64,000 bases of DNA from Caldimonas caldifontis (GTDB lineage: Bacteria > Pseudomonadota > Gammaproteobacteria > Burkholderiales > Burkholderiaceae_C): positions 124,001 to 188,000 of the forward strand of contig NZ_PSNX01000002.1 of NCBI RefSeq assembly GCF_002930615.1. Reading direction: 5' to 3'. Below the pieces are notes generated by a model. That model was not told where the DNA came from. It did not search any database and saw nothing but the letters and a program-made list of their open reading frames with translations. Position numbers and translations under genes: made by a program. Shown in pieces: positions 16,801 to 27,156 of the stretch. Position 1 is the stretch's first letter. Each line of letters opens with the position of its first letter.

Positions 16801-17484
16801 TCACGACTTGCCGCTTTGCTTCAGACCGAGGCCGACCAGGAAGGTTTCCGAAGACTTGTCCCGCGAGGCCTTGGGCTTGATCGGCTTGACCACGCGGAAA
16901 TGCTGCTTGAAAAGCTGAACCAGCTGGCTGTAACCGCTGCCGTGGAAGACTTTGCAAACAATTGCACCATTTTGGTGCAAGTGCCGGGTGGCAAACTCCA
17001 CTGCCAGTTCCACCAGATGGGCGATACGGGCGGAATCCGACGAAGGGATGCCGGAGAGGTTGGGAGCCATGTCCGAAATCACCACGTCCACGGCGCGCCC
17101 CTGGACGGCCGCTTCGAGTTGCGCCAGCACAGCCTCCTCGCGGAAATCGCCCTGGATGAACTGGACCCCCTCGATGGGTTCGAAATCCAGCAGGTCCAGG
17201 GCGATGATCTGCCCGTTCAGCGCGCCCACGGCGGCCCCACCGCTGCCCGCCTCCTTGGGTGCAAAGCGCTGCCGCACATACTGGCTCCACGCGCCCGGTG
17301 CAGCCCCCAGGTCCACGACAAGCTGCCCGGGCTTGAGCAGTCCCAGGGTCTCGTCAATCTCCTTGAGCTTGTAGGCCGCGCGCGCGCGGTAACCCTCTTT
17401 CTGGGCCAGCTTCACATAGGGATCGGTCAGGTGGTCGTGCAGCCACGCCTTGTTGACCTTCTTGCTTTTTGTCTTGATCTTCAT
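16801..17484 (-). CDS. rlmE: 23S rRNA 2'-O-methyltransferase RlmE (FtsJ/RrmJ)
   Basis: RlmE methylates the 2'-O of U2552 in the 23S rRNA A-loop. The 227-residue protein has the basic N-terminus, the YRARAAYKL element with a catalytic Lys, the SAM motif [12 protein letters not shown] and [12 protein letters not shown], and a late Lys in [11 protein letters not shown]; the K-D-K-E tetrad appears intact. It is divergent from the yhbY-type gene with only 20 bp between start codons, and upstream of ftsH, an order shared with E. coli. Confidence 0.97.
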   Translation of the reverse strand: MKIKTKSKKVNKAWLHDHLTDPYVKLAQKEGYRARAAYKLKEIDETLGLLKPGQLVVDLGAAPGAWSQYVRQRFAPKEAGSGGAAVGALNGQIIALDLLDFEPIEGVQFIQGDFREEAVLAQLEAAVQGRAVDVVISDMAPNLSGIPSSDSARIAHLVELAVEFATRHLHQNGAIVCKVFHGSGYSQLVQLFKQHFRVVKPIKPKASRDKSSETFLVGLGLKQSGKS

Positions 17485-17492
17485 TGCCCGAC

Positions 17493-17499
17493 GATAATA
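17493..17499. promoter_or_regulatory. Overlapping divergent -10 elements of rlmE and the YhbY-family gene
   Basis: Within 20 bp separating two start codons, GATAAT (17493-17498, plus) lies 6 nt before the yhbY ATG and TATTAT (17494-17499, minus) lies 9 nt before the rlmE ATG. Transcripts in either direction would start at, or within about 3 nt of, the start codon. A plausible plus-strand -35 is TTGTCT at 17469-17474 (18 bp spacer); the minus-strand -35 is weak. Confidence 0.45.
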
Positions 17500-17504
17500 G
17501 GCGG

Positions 17505-17981
17505 ATGCCCGCGATCACACTCACTCCGGCCCAGCGCAAGGAAAAGCGCTCCGAGGCCCATCACCTCGACCCGGTCGTCCTGATCGGTGCCGAGGGTCTG
17601 TCCGAGGCCGTCCTGAAGGAGACCGACGCCGCCCTCAAGGCCCACGGCCTCATCAAGGTGCGTGTCTTCTCCGACGACCGCCAGGCCCGCGAAGACATGC
17701 TGGCCCAGCTCAGCGATCAGCTCGGAGCCGCCCCCATCCAGCACATCGGCAAGCTGCTGGTGCTGTGGCGCCCGATTCCCCCGAAGGAGAAGACCCCGGA
17801 CGAACAACGCAAGGCCGGCCCCAAGGTGGTCAAGGTCCTGAAATACTCCAAGCGGGGCGGCCAGCGCCCCGAAGTACGCAAGGTGACTGTGCTGGGCAAC
17901 CAGCGTCTCACCCAGGGCGGCACGGTCAAGCGCGCCAAGGAACGTGTGGCCAGCCGCAAGAAGCGCGCCCTCGAATCCTGA
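17505..17981 (+). CDS. YhbY/CRM-domain RNA-binding protein
   Basis: The product resembles E. coli YhbY, a CRM-domain protein associated with 50S ribosome assembly. The 158 residues comprise an N-terminal CRM domain (about 1-95) with [20 protein letters not shown], a GxxGL-type loop ([10 protein letters not shown]), the GLIKVRV strand and a LLVLWRP ending, followed by a basic Lys/Arg-rich tail of about 60 residues that is longer than in E. coli YhbY (97 residues). The ATG at 17505 is favoured; an in-frame TTG at 17484 would overlap the rlmE start. Confidence 0.92.
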   Translation: MPAITLTPAQRKEKRSEAHHLDPVVLIGAEGLSEAVLKETDAALKAHGLIKVRVFSDDRQAREDMLAQLSDQLGAAPIQHIGKLLVLWRPIPPKEKTPDEQRKAGPKVVKVLKYSKRGGQRPEVRKVTVLGNQRLTQGGTVKRAKERVASRKKRALES

Positions 17982-17993
17982 TCCCGTGCCAGC

Positions 17994-18437
17994 TCAGCGC
18001 CGGGCCGGCGCGTTCGCCCGCCAGGCCAGCACCAGCAGCAACACACCCTTCAGGCCGAAAAAGCCGAGCGAGATGCCATGCAGGGCCGCAAAGGACAGGC
18101 TGCCCTGGCCGGCCCGCGCTGCATCCATCAGGGGCTGGACGGCGAAATAGCCCGCCACGGTGCAGAACAGAGCTCCCAGTGCCAGACCGAGTTCCAGGCT
18201 GAACCGCGACCCGGCACCCTCCCCCGCCGTGGCCGACGCCTGGGCACGGGCCAGCAGGATCATCACCACGGCCAAGGCCAGACTGGCGTAGGCCTCGATC
18301 GCGAAGACCCGTGCCACGTAGCGGCCCGCCTGGGCCCGCTCCAGAACCGCGAAGGCCGAGGGGGCCGCCACCGCGCCGATGGTCAGCACCAGGCCGGCCC
18401 ACAGGCCCGCCAACCACGCCATCCATCGCTGCAGCAC
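17994..18437 (-). CDS. DUF4149 family membrane protein
   Basis: A 147-residue integral membrane protein with four predicted helices (about 8-28, 46-65, 83-103, 120-140). The N-terminal WMAWLAGLWAGLVLTIGAVAAPSAFAVL segment with AAPxxFxxL after helix one matches the DUF4149 (TMEM205-like) family, whose function is unknown. It lies 13 bp downstream of greA on the same strand, a frequent neighbour in Burkholderiales, and is convergent with the YhbY-type gene (12 bp). Confidence 0.85.
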   Translation of the reverse strand: MLQRWMAWLAGLWAGLVLTIGAVAAPSAFAVLERAQAGRYVARVFAIEAYASLALAVVMILLARAQASATAGEGAGSRFSLELGLALGALFCTVAGYFAVQPLMDAARAGQGSLSFAALHGISLGFFGLKGVLLLVLAWRANAPARR

Positions 18438-18450
18438 GGCAGGCCTCCCG

Positions 18451-18927
18451 TCAGACGTAGCGAACCTCGACGATCTCGTAGCGCTTGATCCCGCCCGGGG
18501 CCTGCACTTCGGCCACGTCCCCCGCCTCCTTGCCGATGAGGGCGCGGGCGATGGGCGAGCTGATGGAGATCAGGCCCTGCTTGAGGTCGGCCTCATCGTC
18601 GCCGACGATCTGATAGGTCACGGCCTCGCCGGACTCTTCTTCCTCGAGGTCGACGGTCGAGCCGAAGACCACACGCCCGCCGGCATCGAGTGCGGCCGGG
18701 TCAATGATCTGTGCCACGGCAAGCTTGCCCTCGATTTCCTGGATGCGGCCTTCGATGAAGCCTTGCTTGTCCTTGGCCGCGTCGTATTCGGCGTTCTCGG
18801 ACAGGTCACCCTGGGCGCGGGCCTCGGCAATGGCGTTGATCACCGCCGGGCGCTCCACGGTCTTCAGGCGCACCAGCTCGGCCTTGAGCTTCTCGGCGCC
18901 GCGCTTGGTCAATGGAATGGTGGCCAT
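18451..18927 (-). CDS. greA: Transcription elongation factor GreA
   Basis: GreA rescues backtracked RNA polymerase by stimulating cleavage of the 3' end of the transcript. The 158-residue protein begins [14 protein letters not shown], has the acidic coiled-coil tip [16 protein letters not shown], and ends with the C-terminal globular domain ([14 protein letters not shown]). The ATG at 18927 matches the family N-terminus; in-frame codons upstream are not conserved. A strong terminator ends 33 bp before the start, leaving little room for a separate promoter. Confidence 0.98.
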   Translation of the reverse strand: MATIPLTKRGAEKLKAELVRLKTVERPAVINAIAEARAQGDLSENAEYDAAKDKQGFIEGRIQEIEGKLAVAQIIDPAALDAGGRVVFGSTVDLEEEESGEAVTYQIVGDDEADLKQGLISISSPIARALIGKEAGDVAEVQAPGGIKRYEIVEVRYV

Positions 18928-18960
18928 AGGCTTGCTCTTGGATCTGGAACGGTGGGTCAG

Positions 18961-19008
18961 TAAAAAATCAGCCGCCGCCGGGTCCACTGCGGGACGGCCG
19001 GCGGCGGC
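18961..19008 (-). terminator. Strong intrinsic terminator between carB and greA
   Basis: On the minus strand GCCGCCGCCGG pairs with CCGGCGGCGGC around an inner stem GTCC/GGAC, followed by TGATTTTTTA. It lies 22 bp past the carB stop and 33 bp before the greA start, so it can terminate carAB and could also act as a regulated leader terminator for greA. Confidence 0.88.
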
Positions 19009-19030
19009 CTGGGGTCTGAAAAATTTGAGT

Positions 19031-22277
<3,247 letters not shown>

Positions 22278-22285
<8 letters not shown>

Positions 22286-23435
22286 TCTTGTTCTCCATCA
22301 GCGACACAAACCGGTCGAAGAGATAGCCGATGTCATGGGGTCCTGGGGAGGCCTCGGGGTGGCCCTGGAAGCAGAAGGCCGGCTTGTCGGTGCGGGCCAG
22401 GCCCTGCAGCGTGCCGTCGAACAGGCTCACGTGGGTGGCGCGCAGGTTCCCTGGCAACGTCGTCTCATCCACCGCAAAGCCGTGGTTCTGGCTGGTGATG
22501 CTCACGCGACCGCTGTCCAGATCCTTCACGGGGTGGTTGGCCCCGTGGTGGCCGAACTTCATCTTGAAGGTGCGCGCACCCGAGGCCAGCGCCATGATCT
22601 GGTGCCCCAGACAGATGCCGAACGTCGGGATGCCGGTGTCGATCAGCTCGCGCGCGGCCGCGATCGCATAGTCGCAAGGCTCCGGGTCGCCGGGGCCGTT
22701 GGACAGGAAGATGCCGTCCGGACGCAGGGTCAGCACCTCGCGGGCCGGCGTCTGCGCAGGCACCACCGTGACCTTGCAGCCCCGTTCGGCGAGCATGCGC
22801 AGGATGTTGTACTTCACGCCGAAGTCATAGGCCACCACGTGGAAACGCGGCGCGGCCTGCGTGCCGTAGCCACTGCCCAGCCGCCATTCGGTCTGTGTCC
22901 AGTCGTAGCGCTCGGTGGCGCTCACGACCTTGGCAAGGTCGAGGCCCGCCATGCTGGGCGCCGCCTTGGCCTTGGCGATGGCCTCCTCGACGTGAGCCTG
23001 CGTGAGGGCCTGCCCGGCCGGCAGCGCCAGGATGCAGCCGTTCTGGGCCCCGGTGGTGCGCAGGATGCGGGTCAGGCGGCGCGTGTCGATATCCGAAATC
23101 GCCACCGTGCCTTCGTCGGCCAGATACTGCGACAGGGTGCGGGTCTTGCGGAAGTTCGATTCCAGGACCGGCAGGTCCTTGATGATGAGGCCGGCGGCAT
23201 GGACTTTCGAGGCCTCGACATCCTCGTCGTTGACCCCCACGTTGCCGATGTGCGGATACGTCAGCGTGACGATCTGCCGGCAGTAGCTGGGGTCGGTGAG
23301 GATTTCCTGGTAGCCGGTGAGCGCGGTGTTGAACACCACTTCACCAACCGTATGACCGGCCGAGCCGATCGAGGTGCCACGAAAGACCGTGCCGTCTGCG
23401 AGTGCTAAAAGAGCTTGGGGCAGTTGCGGCAGCAC
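22278..23435 (-). CDS. carA: Carbamoyl-phosphate synthase small subunit
   Basis: CarA is the glutamine amidotransferase subunit of carbamoyl-phosphate synthetase. The 385-residue product has the N-terminal domain ([26 protein letters not shown]) and a class I GATase domain with [10 protein letters not shown], the nucleophile motif FGICLGHQ and a late [10 protein letters not shown] chose the GTG at 23435 because GGAG lies 6 nt upstream and the conserved protein begins there; an in-frame extension of 72 codons upstream is not conserved. A perfect -10 (TATAAT) lies about 110 bp upstream. Confidence 0.96.
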
Positions 23436-23544
23436 GGGGTTCTCCGGTGTTGTGCGCGCCCAGCGCTGCTCTTCCAGCAGACGTCCGGTGAGGAAACGGC
23501 GGGGAGTTTCGCTAGGCGGGGGGTGGTTGCAGGTAAACCTATCA

Positions 23545-23550
23545 ATTATA
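23545..23550 (-). promoter_or_regulatory. -10 element of the carAB promoter
   Basis: TATAAT on the minus strand, in the 233 bp region separating carA from bfr. No good -35 is seen at 16-18 bp, so an activator or an extended contact may be needed. The predicted carA leader is about 100 nt and contains one small hairpin (CTGCT-GGAAG-AGCAG) but no attenuator-like terminator. Confidence 0.5.
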
Positions 23551-23594
23551 GCCTGCGCAGCCGAGCTTCTCCACCGTGAGGCGAACCGAATGGA

Positions 23595-23623
23595 TTGAGC
23601 TTCTGCGCCGGGCCGTTCAGAAT
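23595..23623 (+). promoter_or_regulatory. Candidate promoter of bfr
   Basis: TTGAGC (23595-23600), 17 bp spacer, CAGAAT (23618-23623). The transcript would start near 23630, about 39 nt before the bfr ATG and its strong GAGGAGG ribosome site. No Fur-like site was seen here. Confidence 0.5.
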
Positions 23624-23668
23624 GAGTGCGTACACGCCACCATCCGTTCATCCCCAGAGGAGGTCCCC

Positions 23669-24145
23669 ATGAAAGGTGATGCCAAGGTCATCGAATACCT
23701 CAATGCCCAGCTCAAGAACGAACTGACAGCCATCAACCAGTACTTCCTGCACTACCGGGTGCTCAAACACTGGGGCCTGGACAAGCTGGCCAAGAAGGAA
23801 TACGAGGAGTCGATCGGCGAGATGAAGCACGCCGACCGGCTGATGGACCGCATCCTCATGCTCGATGGCCTGCCCAACCTGCAGGATCTGGGCAAGCTCC
23901 TGGTGGGCGAGGACGTGGTGGAGATCCTGAACTGCGATCTCAAGCTGGAAACTGCGGCGCAGACCACCCTGAAGGACGGCATCGCCCACTGTGAGACGGT
24001 GCGCGATTACGTCTCACGCGACCTGCTGCAGGACATCCTCGACGACACCGAGGAACACATCGACTTCCTGGAAACCCAGATCGAACTGGTGGGCAAGGTG
24101 GGACTGCAAAACTACCTGCAGTCCCAGATGGGCGAAGTGTCGTGA
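23669..24145 (+). CDS. bfr: Bacterioferritin
   Basis: Bfr is the 24-subunit haem-containing iron-storage protein. The 158-residue product matches E. coli Bfr in length and has the ferroxidase ligands Glu18, Glu51, His54, Glu94, Glu127 and His130 and the haem-ligating Met52 (motif EMKHAD), so both the diiron centre and haem site should be present. AGAGGAGG lies 5 nt before the ATG. It is convergent with the ICMT-type methyltransferase, with a single base between the stop codons. The partner ferredoxin bfd lies 1 kb downstream, not adjacent. Confidence 0.98.
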   Translation: MKGDAKVIEYLNAQLKNELTAINQYFLHYRVLKHWGLDKLAKKEYEESIGEMKHADRLMDRILMLDGLPNLQDLGKLLVGEDVVEILNCDLKLETAAQTTLKDGIAHCETVRDYVSRDLLQDILDDTEEHIDFLETQIELVGKVGLQNYLQSQMGEVS

Positions 24146-24146
24146 C

Positions 24147-24869
24147 TCAGCGTTGCGGCACTGGCCACAGACGGCCGGTGCGCTGCATGTAGGCCCGGTA
24201 CTCGTCGCCGAAAGTGTCGAGCATCAGGGCCTCTTCCCGGGGCACCCGCAACGCGTACAGCAAGCCGAAGGCCAGCACCCCGAAGGCGCCGGTGAGCCAG
24301 TTGTGCACCAGCAGTGGCTGCGCCAGCGCAAACAGCCAGATCGAGGCATACATCGGATGCCGCACGCGCGCATAGACCCCCTGGGTGACCAGACGATGCT
24401 CGGTGTGCACCTCCAAGGATGGCGACCAGTTCCGCCCCAGGTCCACATGGGCGCGATGGAAATAGCCCAGTGAGACCAGCATCATCACCGCCCCCACCCA
24501 AGGGGCCCCGTCAGGCAGGCGGTAGTCCAGCGCGTCGAACCAGGGGGTGGCCAGATGCAGCAAAGGCAGACATAGCAGCCCCATGAACACGGCGAACATC
24601 AGCCATTGTTCGAGGCGGTCCACGCGCTGGATCCGAACCTGGTTCGCCCGGTTGGCCTGCACGTGCGGCCAGCGGATCGCCGCCTGCAGCAAGGCCGCCA
24701 CCGCCCAGGCGAGTTCGGGCCAGCGCCAGTCTTCCCCCCTGCGCCAGAAGTAAGCCACCAGCACAAGCGCGAACAGGAAGATCGGAAACCAGAACCGCAG
24801 ACGCGCCCCATAGACGCCGGCCGTGGCGTTGTTGCGACCCTGAGCCGCTGCCGCCTGCAAGGGCTTCAT
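24147..24869 (-). CDS. Isoprenylcysteine carboxyl methyltransferase (ICMT)/PEMT-family membrane protein
   Basis: A 240-residue integral membrane methyltransferase-like protein with about five helices. The C-terminal half has the family core: a LGRNWSPSLEV stretch, LVTQGVYARVRHPMYAS (the RHPxY motif), and a PREEALMLDTFGDEY segment whose acidic residues lie near the SAM site. Bacterial members methylate isoprenoid or lipid substrates, but most are uncharacterised; no substrate can be named. The ATG at 24869 follows GGGGAGC; an in-frame extension of 87 codons upstream is not supported. Confidence 0.85.
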   Translation of the reverse strand: MKPLQAAAAQGRNNATAGVYGARLRFWFPIFLFALVLVAYFWRRGEDWRWPELAWAVAALLQAAIRWPHVQANRANQVRIQRVDRLEQWLMFAVFMGLLCLPLLHLATPWFDALDYRLPDGAPWVGAVMMLVSLGYFHRAHVDLGRNWSPSLEVHTEHRLVTQGVYARVRHPMYASIWLFALAQPLLVHNWLTGAFGVLAFGLLYALRVPREEALMLDTFGDEYRAYMQRTGRLWPVPQR

Positions 24870-25175
24870 GCAAAGCTCCCCACGGGCCGCAGGGCGCAGA
24901 TGGAGGGCTGGCAGACGACGGGGTGAAGTGGAGGCGTCATGGCAGATCGTGGACAGGTGGGTGAACAAGCAATGAACACGCAACGCCCATCCAGGGGCGC
25001 CGCGGCGGCAGTATGCGGTGCCGCCGTTGGCCTGGCGCCCCCCAGAGGTGGGAATCCACCCCTGGAATCGCAACCGATTGCAAGCCTTTGCAGGGTTTTC
25101 TACAGAGGTCACTGTTGTATTGCGAATCATTCTTATTTATACTCTTACTCGATCAATCCCCTGAAGGAAGCCCCG
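24870..25175. other. 306 bp region between the ICMT-type gene and bfd
   Basis: The left two thirds hold no gene I can support: an open frame runs through on the plus strand but lacks a ribosome site and conserved features. The right end carries the bfd promoter with its Fur-type site. Confidence 0.6.
25115..25143 (+). promoter_or_regulatory. Iron-responsive promoter of bfd with a Fur-type operator
   Basis: TTGTAT (25115-25120), 17 bp spacer, TATACT (25138-25143). The spacer and -10 hold a sequence resembling a Fur box (GCGAATCATTCTTATT, 25122-25137), where bound Fur would block RNA polymerase. The predicted leader to the bfd ATG is about 26 nt. This AT-rich patch contrasts with its GC-rich surroundings. 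Confidence 0.75.
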
Positions 25176-25394
25176 ATGATCGTGTGTGTGTGCCGTCGTG
25201 TTTCGGAACGCGATATCCAGCGGGCCGCCCTTGGTGGCTGCGCGTCCCTCGAAGAGCTTCAGATGGAGCTGGGGGTGGCCACCTGTTGTGGCCGCTGCGC
25301 CGATTGTGCGCAAGCCACGCTGGAAGCTTGCGCGCCGGGGCGGGGCATGGTGTCCCGCCCGCCTGCCACGGCAGGGGCTCTGGTTCCGGCCTGA
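25176..25394 (+). CDS. bfd: Bacterioferritin-associated ferredoxin (BFD-like [2Fe-2S])
   Basis: Bfd binds a [2Fe-2S] cluster and donates electrons to bacterioferritin to release stored iron under iron limitation. The 72-residue protein has Cys4 and Cys6 (CVC) and a second pair in CCGRCADC, the C-x-C ... C-x2-C arrangement of the BFD fold, then a short Pro/Ala tail. GAAGGAAG precedes the ATG. It lies directly behind a Fur-type promoter, which fits induction when iron is scarce. Confidence 0.93.
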   Translation: MIVCVCRRVSERDIQRAALGGCASLEELQMELGVATCCGRCADCAQATLEACAPGRGMVSRPPATAGALVPA

Positions 25395-25413
25395 ACCCGG
25401 CGGGAGGGCTTCC

Positions 25414-25473
25414 GTGGAGTGGTTGCTCAGTCTGCTGGTGGTGGCTGCGGCCGCCTGGTGGGCGCTGTCCTGA
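25414..25473 (+). CDS. Candidate 19-residue single-helix membrane peptide
   Basis: A GTG at 25414, 5 nt after GGGAGGG, opens 19 codons that encode almost only hydrophobic residues (VEWLLSLLVVAAAAWWALS), enough for one membrane helix with an acidic residue at position 2. It lies 19 bp past the bfd stop and 64 bp before hemP in the same iron-regulated run. The ribosome site argues for translation; the length prevents proof by inspection. Confidence 0.35.
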   Translation: MEWLLSLLVVAAAAWWALS

Positions 25474-25537
25474 GGCGCCCGCGATGTCAATCCAACGTCA
25501 TGCACCCACGGCCAGAGCGGCCGCGAAGGTCTGTGAA

Positions 25538-25756
25538 ATGAAATCGACCCTGACCCCACCCCGGCCGCCTGCGGCCCAGCCCTCGGAGCACAGCGGCATG
25601 GCCGACACGTCCCCCCCGCCCGCGGGATCCGCGGCAGAGCCGGCGCTGTCCAGCAGCCGACTGCTGCAGGGCCGCAAGTCGGTCCAGATCGAGCACAACG
25701 GTGCGCTCTACCAGTTGCGTGCCACCAAGTTCGGCAAGCTGATTCTCACCAAGTGA
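25538..25756 (+). CDS. hemP: Hemin uptake protein HemP
   Basis: HemP proteins are small Fur-regulated proteins linked to haem uptake; in Burkholderia a HemP relative activates the haem-receptor gene. The conserved core is the C-terminal 30 residues: LLQGRKSVQIEHNG, then YQLRATKFGKLILTK. The ATG at 25538 has GAAGG upstream and gives 72 residues; ATG 25484 (90 residues) and 25598 are alternatives, since the N-terminal part is low-complexity Pro/Ser/Ala. It shares the Fur-controlled run with bfd; no haem receptor or ABC genes follow. Confidence 0.85.
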   Translation: MKSTLTPPRPPAAQPSEHSGMADTSPPPAGSAAEPALSSSRLLQGRKSVQIEHNGALYQLRATKFGKLILTK

Positions 25757-25803
25757 TCGTCCGCGGGAGCGCGCCATCCGGAGCGCTGGCCCGCGAAGTC
25801 AGG

Positions 25804-26211
25804 TCAGCCCAGCAAGGCGGCGATGCCCGCCTTGGCAACTTGGGCGTCCTCGATGGACTTGACGCCGCTCACCCCCACGGCCCCCACGCACTGCCCTTCC
25901 ACGAGGATGGGCACCCCACCTTCGAGCAGCCCTTGGAGCCCGGGAGCGCTGAGAAAGGACGTGCGGCCCTGGTTGATGATGTCTTCATACACCTTGCTTT
26001 CACGGCGCCCGAGGGCCGCGGTGTGAGCTTTGGCCGGCGCGATCTGGGCGGAGATGGGTGCGGCACCGTCCAGGCGCTGCAGCCACAACAGATGCCCGCC
26101 GTCATCGACGATGGCGATGCTCACCGCCCAGTGGTTGGCCAGGGCCTCTGCCTCGGCGGCCTGGGCGATTTTCTTGACGTCTTCCAGCGTCAACTGGTGT
26201 TTTTGCTTCAT
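25804..26211 (-). CDS. GlcG/HbpS family haem-binding-type protein
   Basis: A 135-residue cytoplasmic protein of the GlcG/HbpS family (PF03928): LTLEDVKKIAQAAEAEA helix, VAIVDDGGHLL-type strand (SIAIVDDGGHLLWLQRLDGA), and the GGVPI plus GAVGVSG core. Members include Streptomyces haem-binding HbpS, GlcG of glycolate operons and corrinoid-adenosyltransferase-linked proteins; most are unassigned. No signal peptide is present. It is convergent with hemP (47 bp). A haem link is only suggested by that neighbour. Start ATG 26211; GTG 26223 is possible. Confidence 0.85.
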   Translation of the reverse strand: MKQKHQLTLEDVKKIAQAAEAEALANHWAVSIAIVDDGGHLLWLQRLDGAAPISAQIAPAKAHTAALGRRESKVYEDIINQGRTSFLSAPGLQGLLEGGVPILVEGQCVGAVGVSGVKSIEDAQVAKAGIAALLG

Positions 26212-26290
26212 GTGTCCATCCACAAATGTAAGGCGAGCCTGCCCCGCCGTCGTGCAAAGCCTACCCGAGATGGGCCTCGCCGGGACGAAT

Positions 26291-26319
26291 TTGGTGCCTG
26301 GATCGCAGGGAACTAGAAT
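26291..26319 (+). promoter_or_regulatory. Promoter of the BI-1 family gene
   Basis: TTGGTG (26291-26296), 17 bp spacer, TAGAAT (26314-26319); the expected transcript start near 26326 gives a leader of about 65 nt before the ATG at 26393. Confidence 0.6.
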
Positions 26320-26392
26320 CGGCCGCCGTGATCTGAAGGAAGTCGCGGTGAAAGCCGCGTCCGCAACACAATCCTGAGAGAGGAGCTGATCA

Positions 26393-27082
26393 ATGAACGA
26401 AAGTCTGCAAGCCGCCTATTCCGGCTCTGGCGTCCTGGCCGAGCAGCGCAACCGCGTGTTGCGCAACACGTACTGGCTGCTCGCGCTGTCGCTCGTGCCC
26501 ACGGTGCTGGGCGCCTGGATCGGGGTCGCCACCGGCATCACCACCCTGCTGAGCCCTGGCATCAGCATGATCGTCTTCTTCGCGGGGGCCTTTGGCTTCA
26601 TGTTCGCGATCCAGAAGACCAAGGATTCTTCCACCGGCGTGCTGTTGCTGCTGGCCTTCACCTTCTTCATGGGCCTGATGCTCTCGCGCATGATTGGTGC
26701 GGTGCTGGGCTTTCGCAACGGCTCCACGCTGGTGATGATGGCCTTCGGTGGCACGGCTGGCATCTTTCTCGTGATGGCCAGCCTGGCCTCGGTGGTCAAG
26801 CGTGACCTCAGCGGCATGGGCAAATTCCTCACCGTGGGTGCCCTGATCGTGCTGGTCGGCTTCATCGCCAACTTCTTCCTGCAATCGTCGGCGTTGATGC
26901 TGACCCTGCTGGTGCTGTGCCTGGGCGTGTTCTCGGCCTTCATCCTGTACGACGTGAAGCGCATCCTCGATGGCGGCGAGACGAACTACGTGATGGCCAC
27001 GCTGGGGATCTACCTGAGCGTCTACAACGTGTTCCAGTCCTTGTTGGCCCTTCTGGGCATCTTCGGCGGCGACGGCGACTGA
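26393..27082 (+). CDS. Bax inhibitor-1 (BI-1)/YccA family membrane protein
   Basis: A 229-residue protein with seven predicted membrane helices. The family pattern is clear: a short cytoplasmic N-terminus, FGFMFAIQKT after helix two, GGTAGIFLVMA, and the C-terminal FSAFILYDVKRILDGGETNYV with the two Asp residues that act as the pH sensor in structurally studied relatives. In E. coli, YccA binds and modulates FtsH; ftsH is also in this window but distant. GAGAGGAG precedes the ATG. A strong terminator follows. Confidence 0.95.
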   Translation: MNESLQAAYSGSGVLAEQRNRVLRNTYWLLALSLVPTVLGAWIGVATGITTLLSPGISMIVFFAGAFGFMFAIQKTKDSSTGVLLLLAFTFFMGLMLSRMIGAVLGFRNGSTLVMMAFGGTAGIFLVMASLASVVKRDLSGMGKFLTVGALIVLVGFIANFFLQSSALMLTLLVLCLGVFSAFILYDVKRILDGGETNYVMATLGIYLSVYNVFQSLLALLGIFGGDGD

Positions 27083-27102
27083 CCCGGACCGCTGCGCAAC
27101 GG

Positions 27103-27130
27103 ACAAGGGCCCTCTCGAGGGCCCTTGTTT
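27103..27130 (+). terminator. Intrinsic terminator after the BI-1 gene
   Basis: A 12-bp perfect inverted repeat ACAAGGGCCCTC/GAGGGCCCTTGT with a CTCG-type tetraloop, then TTTCATT. It is 21 bp past the stop codon and lies between convergent genes, so it may also stop transcription arriving from rlmD. Confidence 0.85.
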
Positions 27131-27156
27131 CATTGGCGCGCCGCGCAGGCGCCAAC

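Noticed and set aside
23436-23540. Attenuator or riboswitch in the carA leader
   Set aside because: Only one short hairpin without a following T-run is visible and no known riboswitch core is recognisable.
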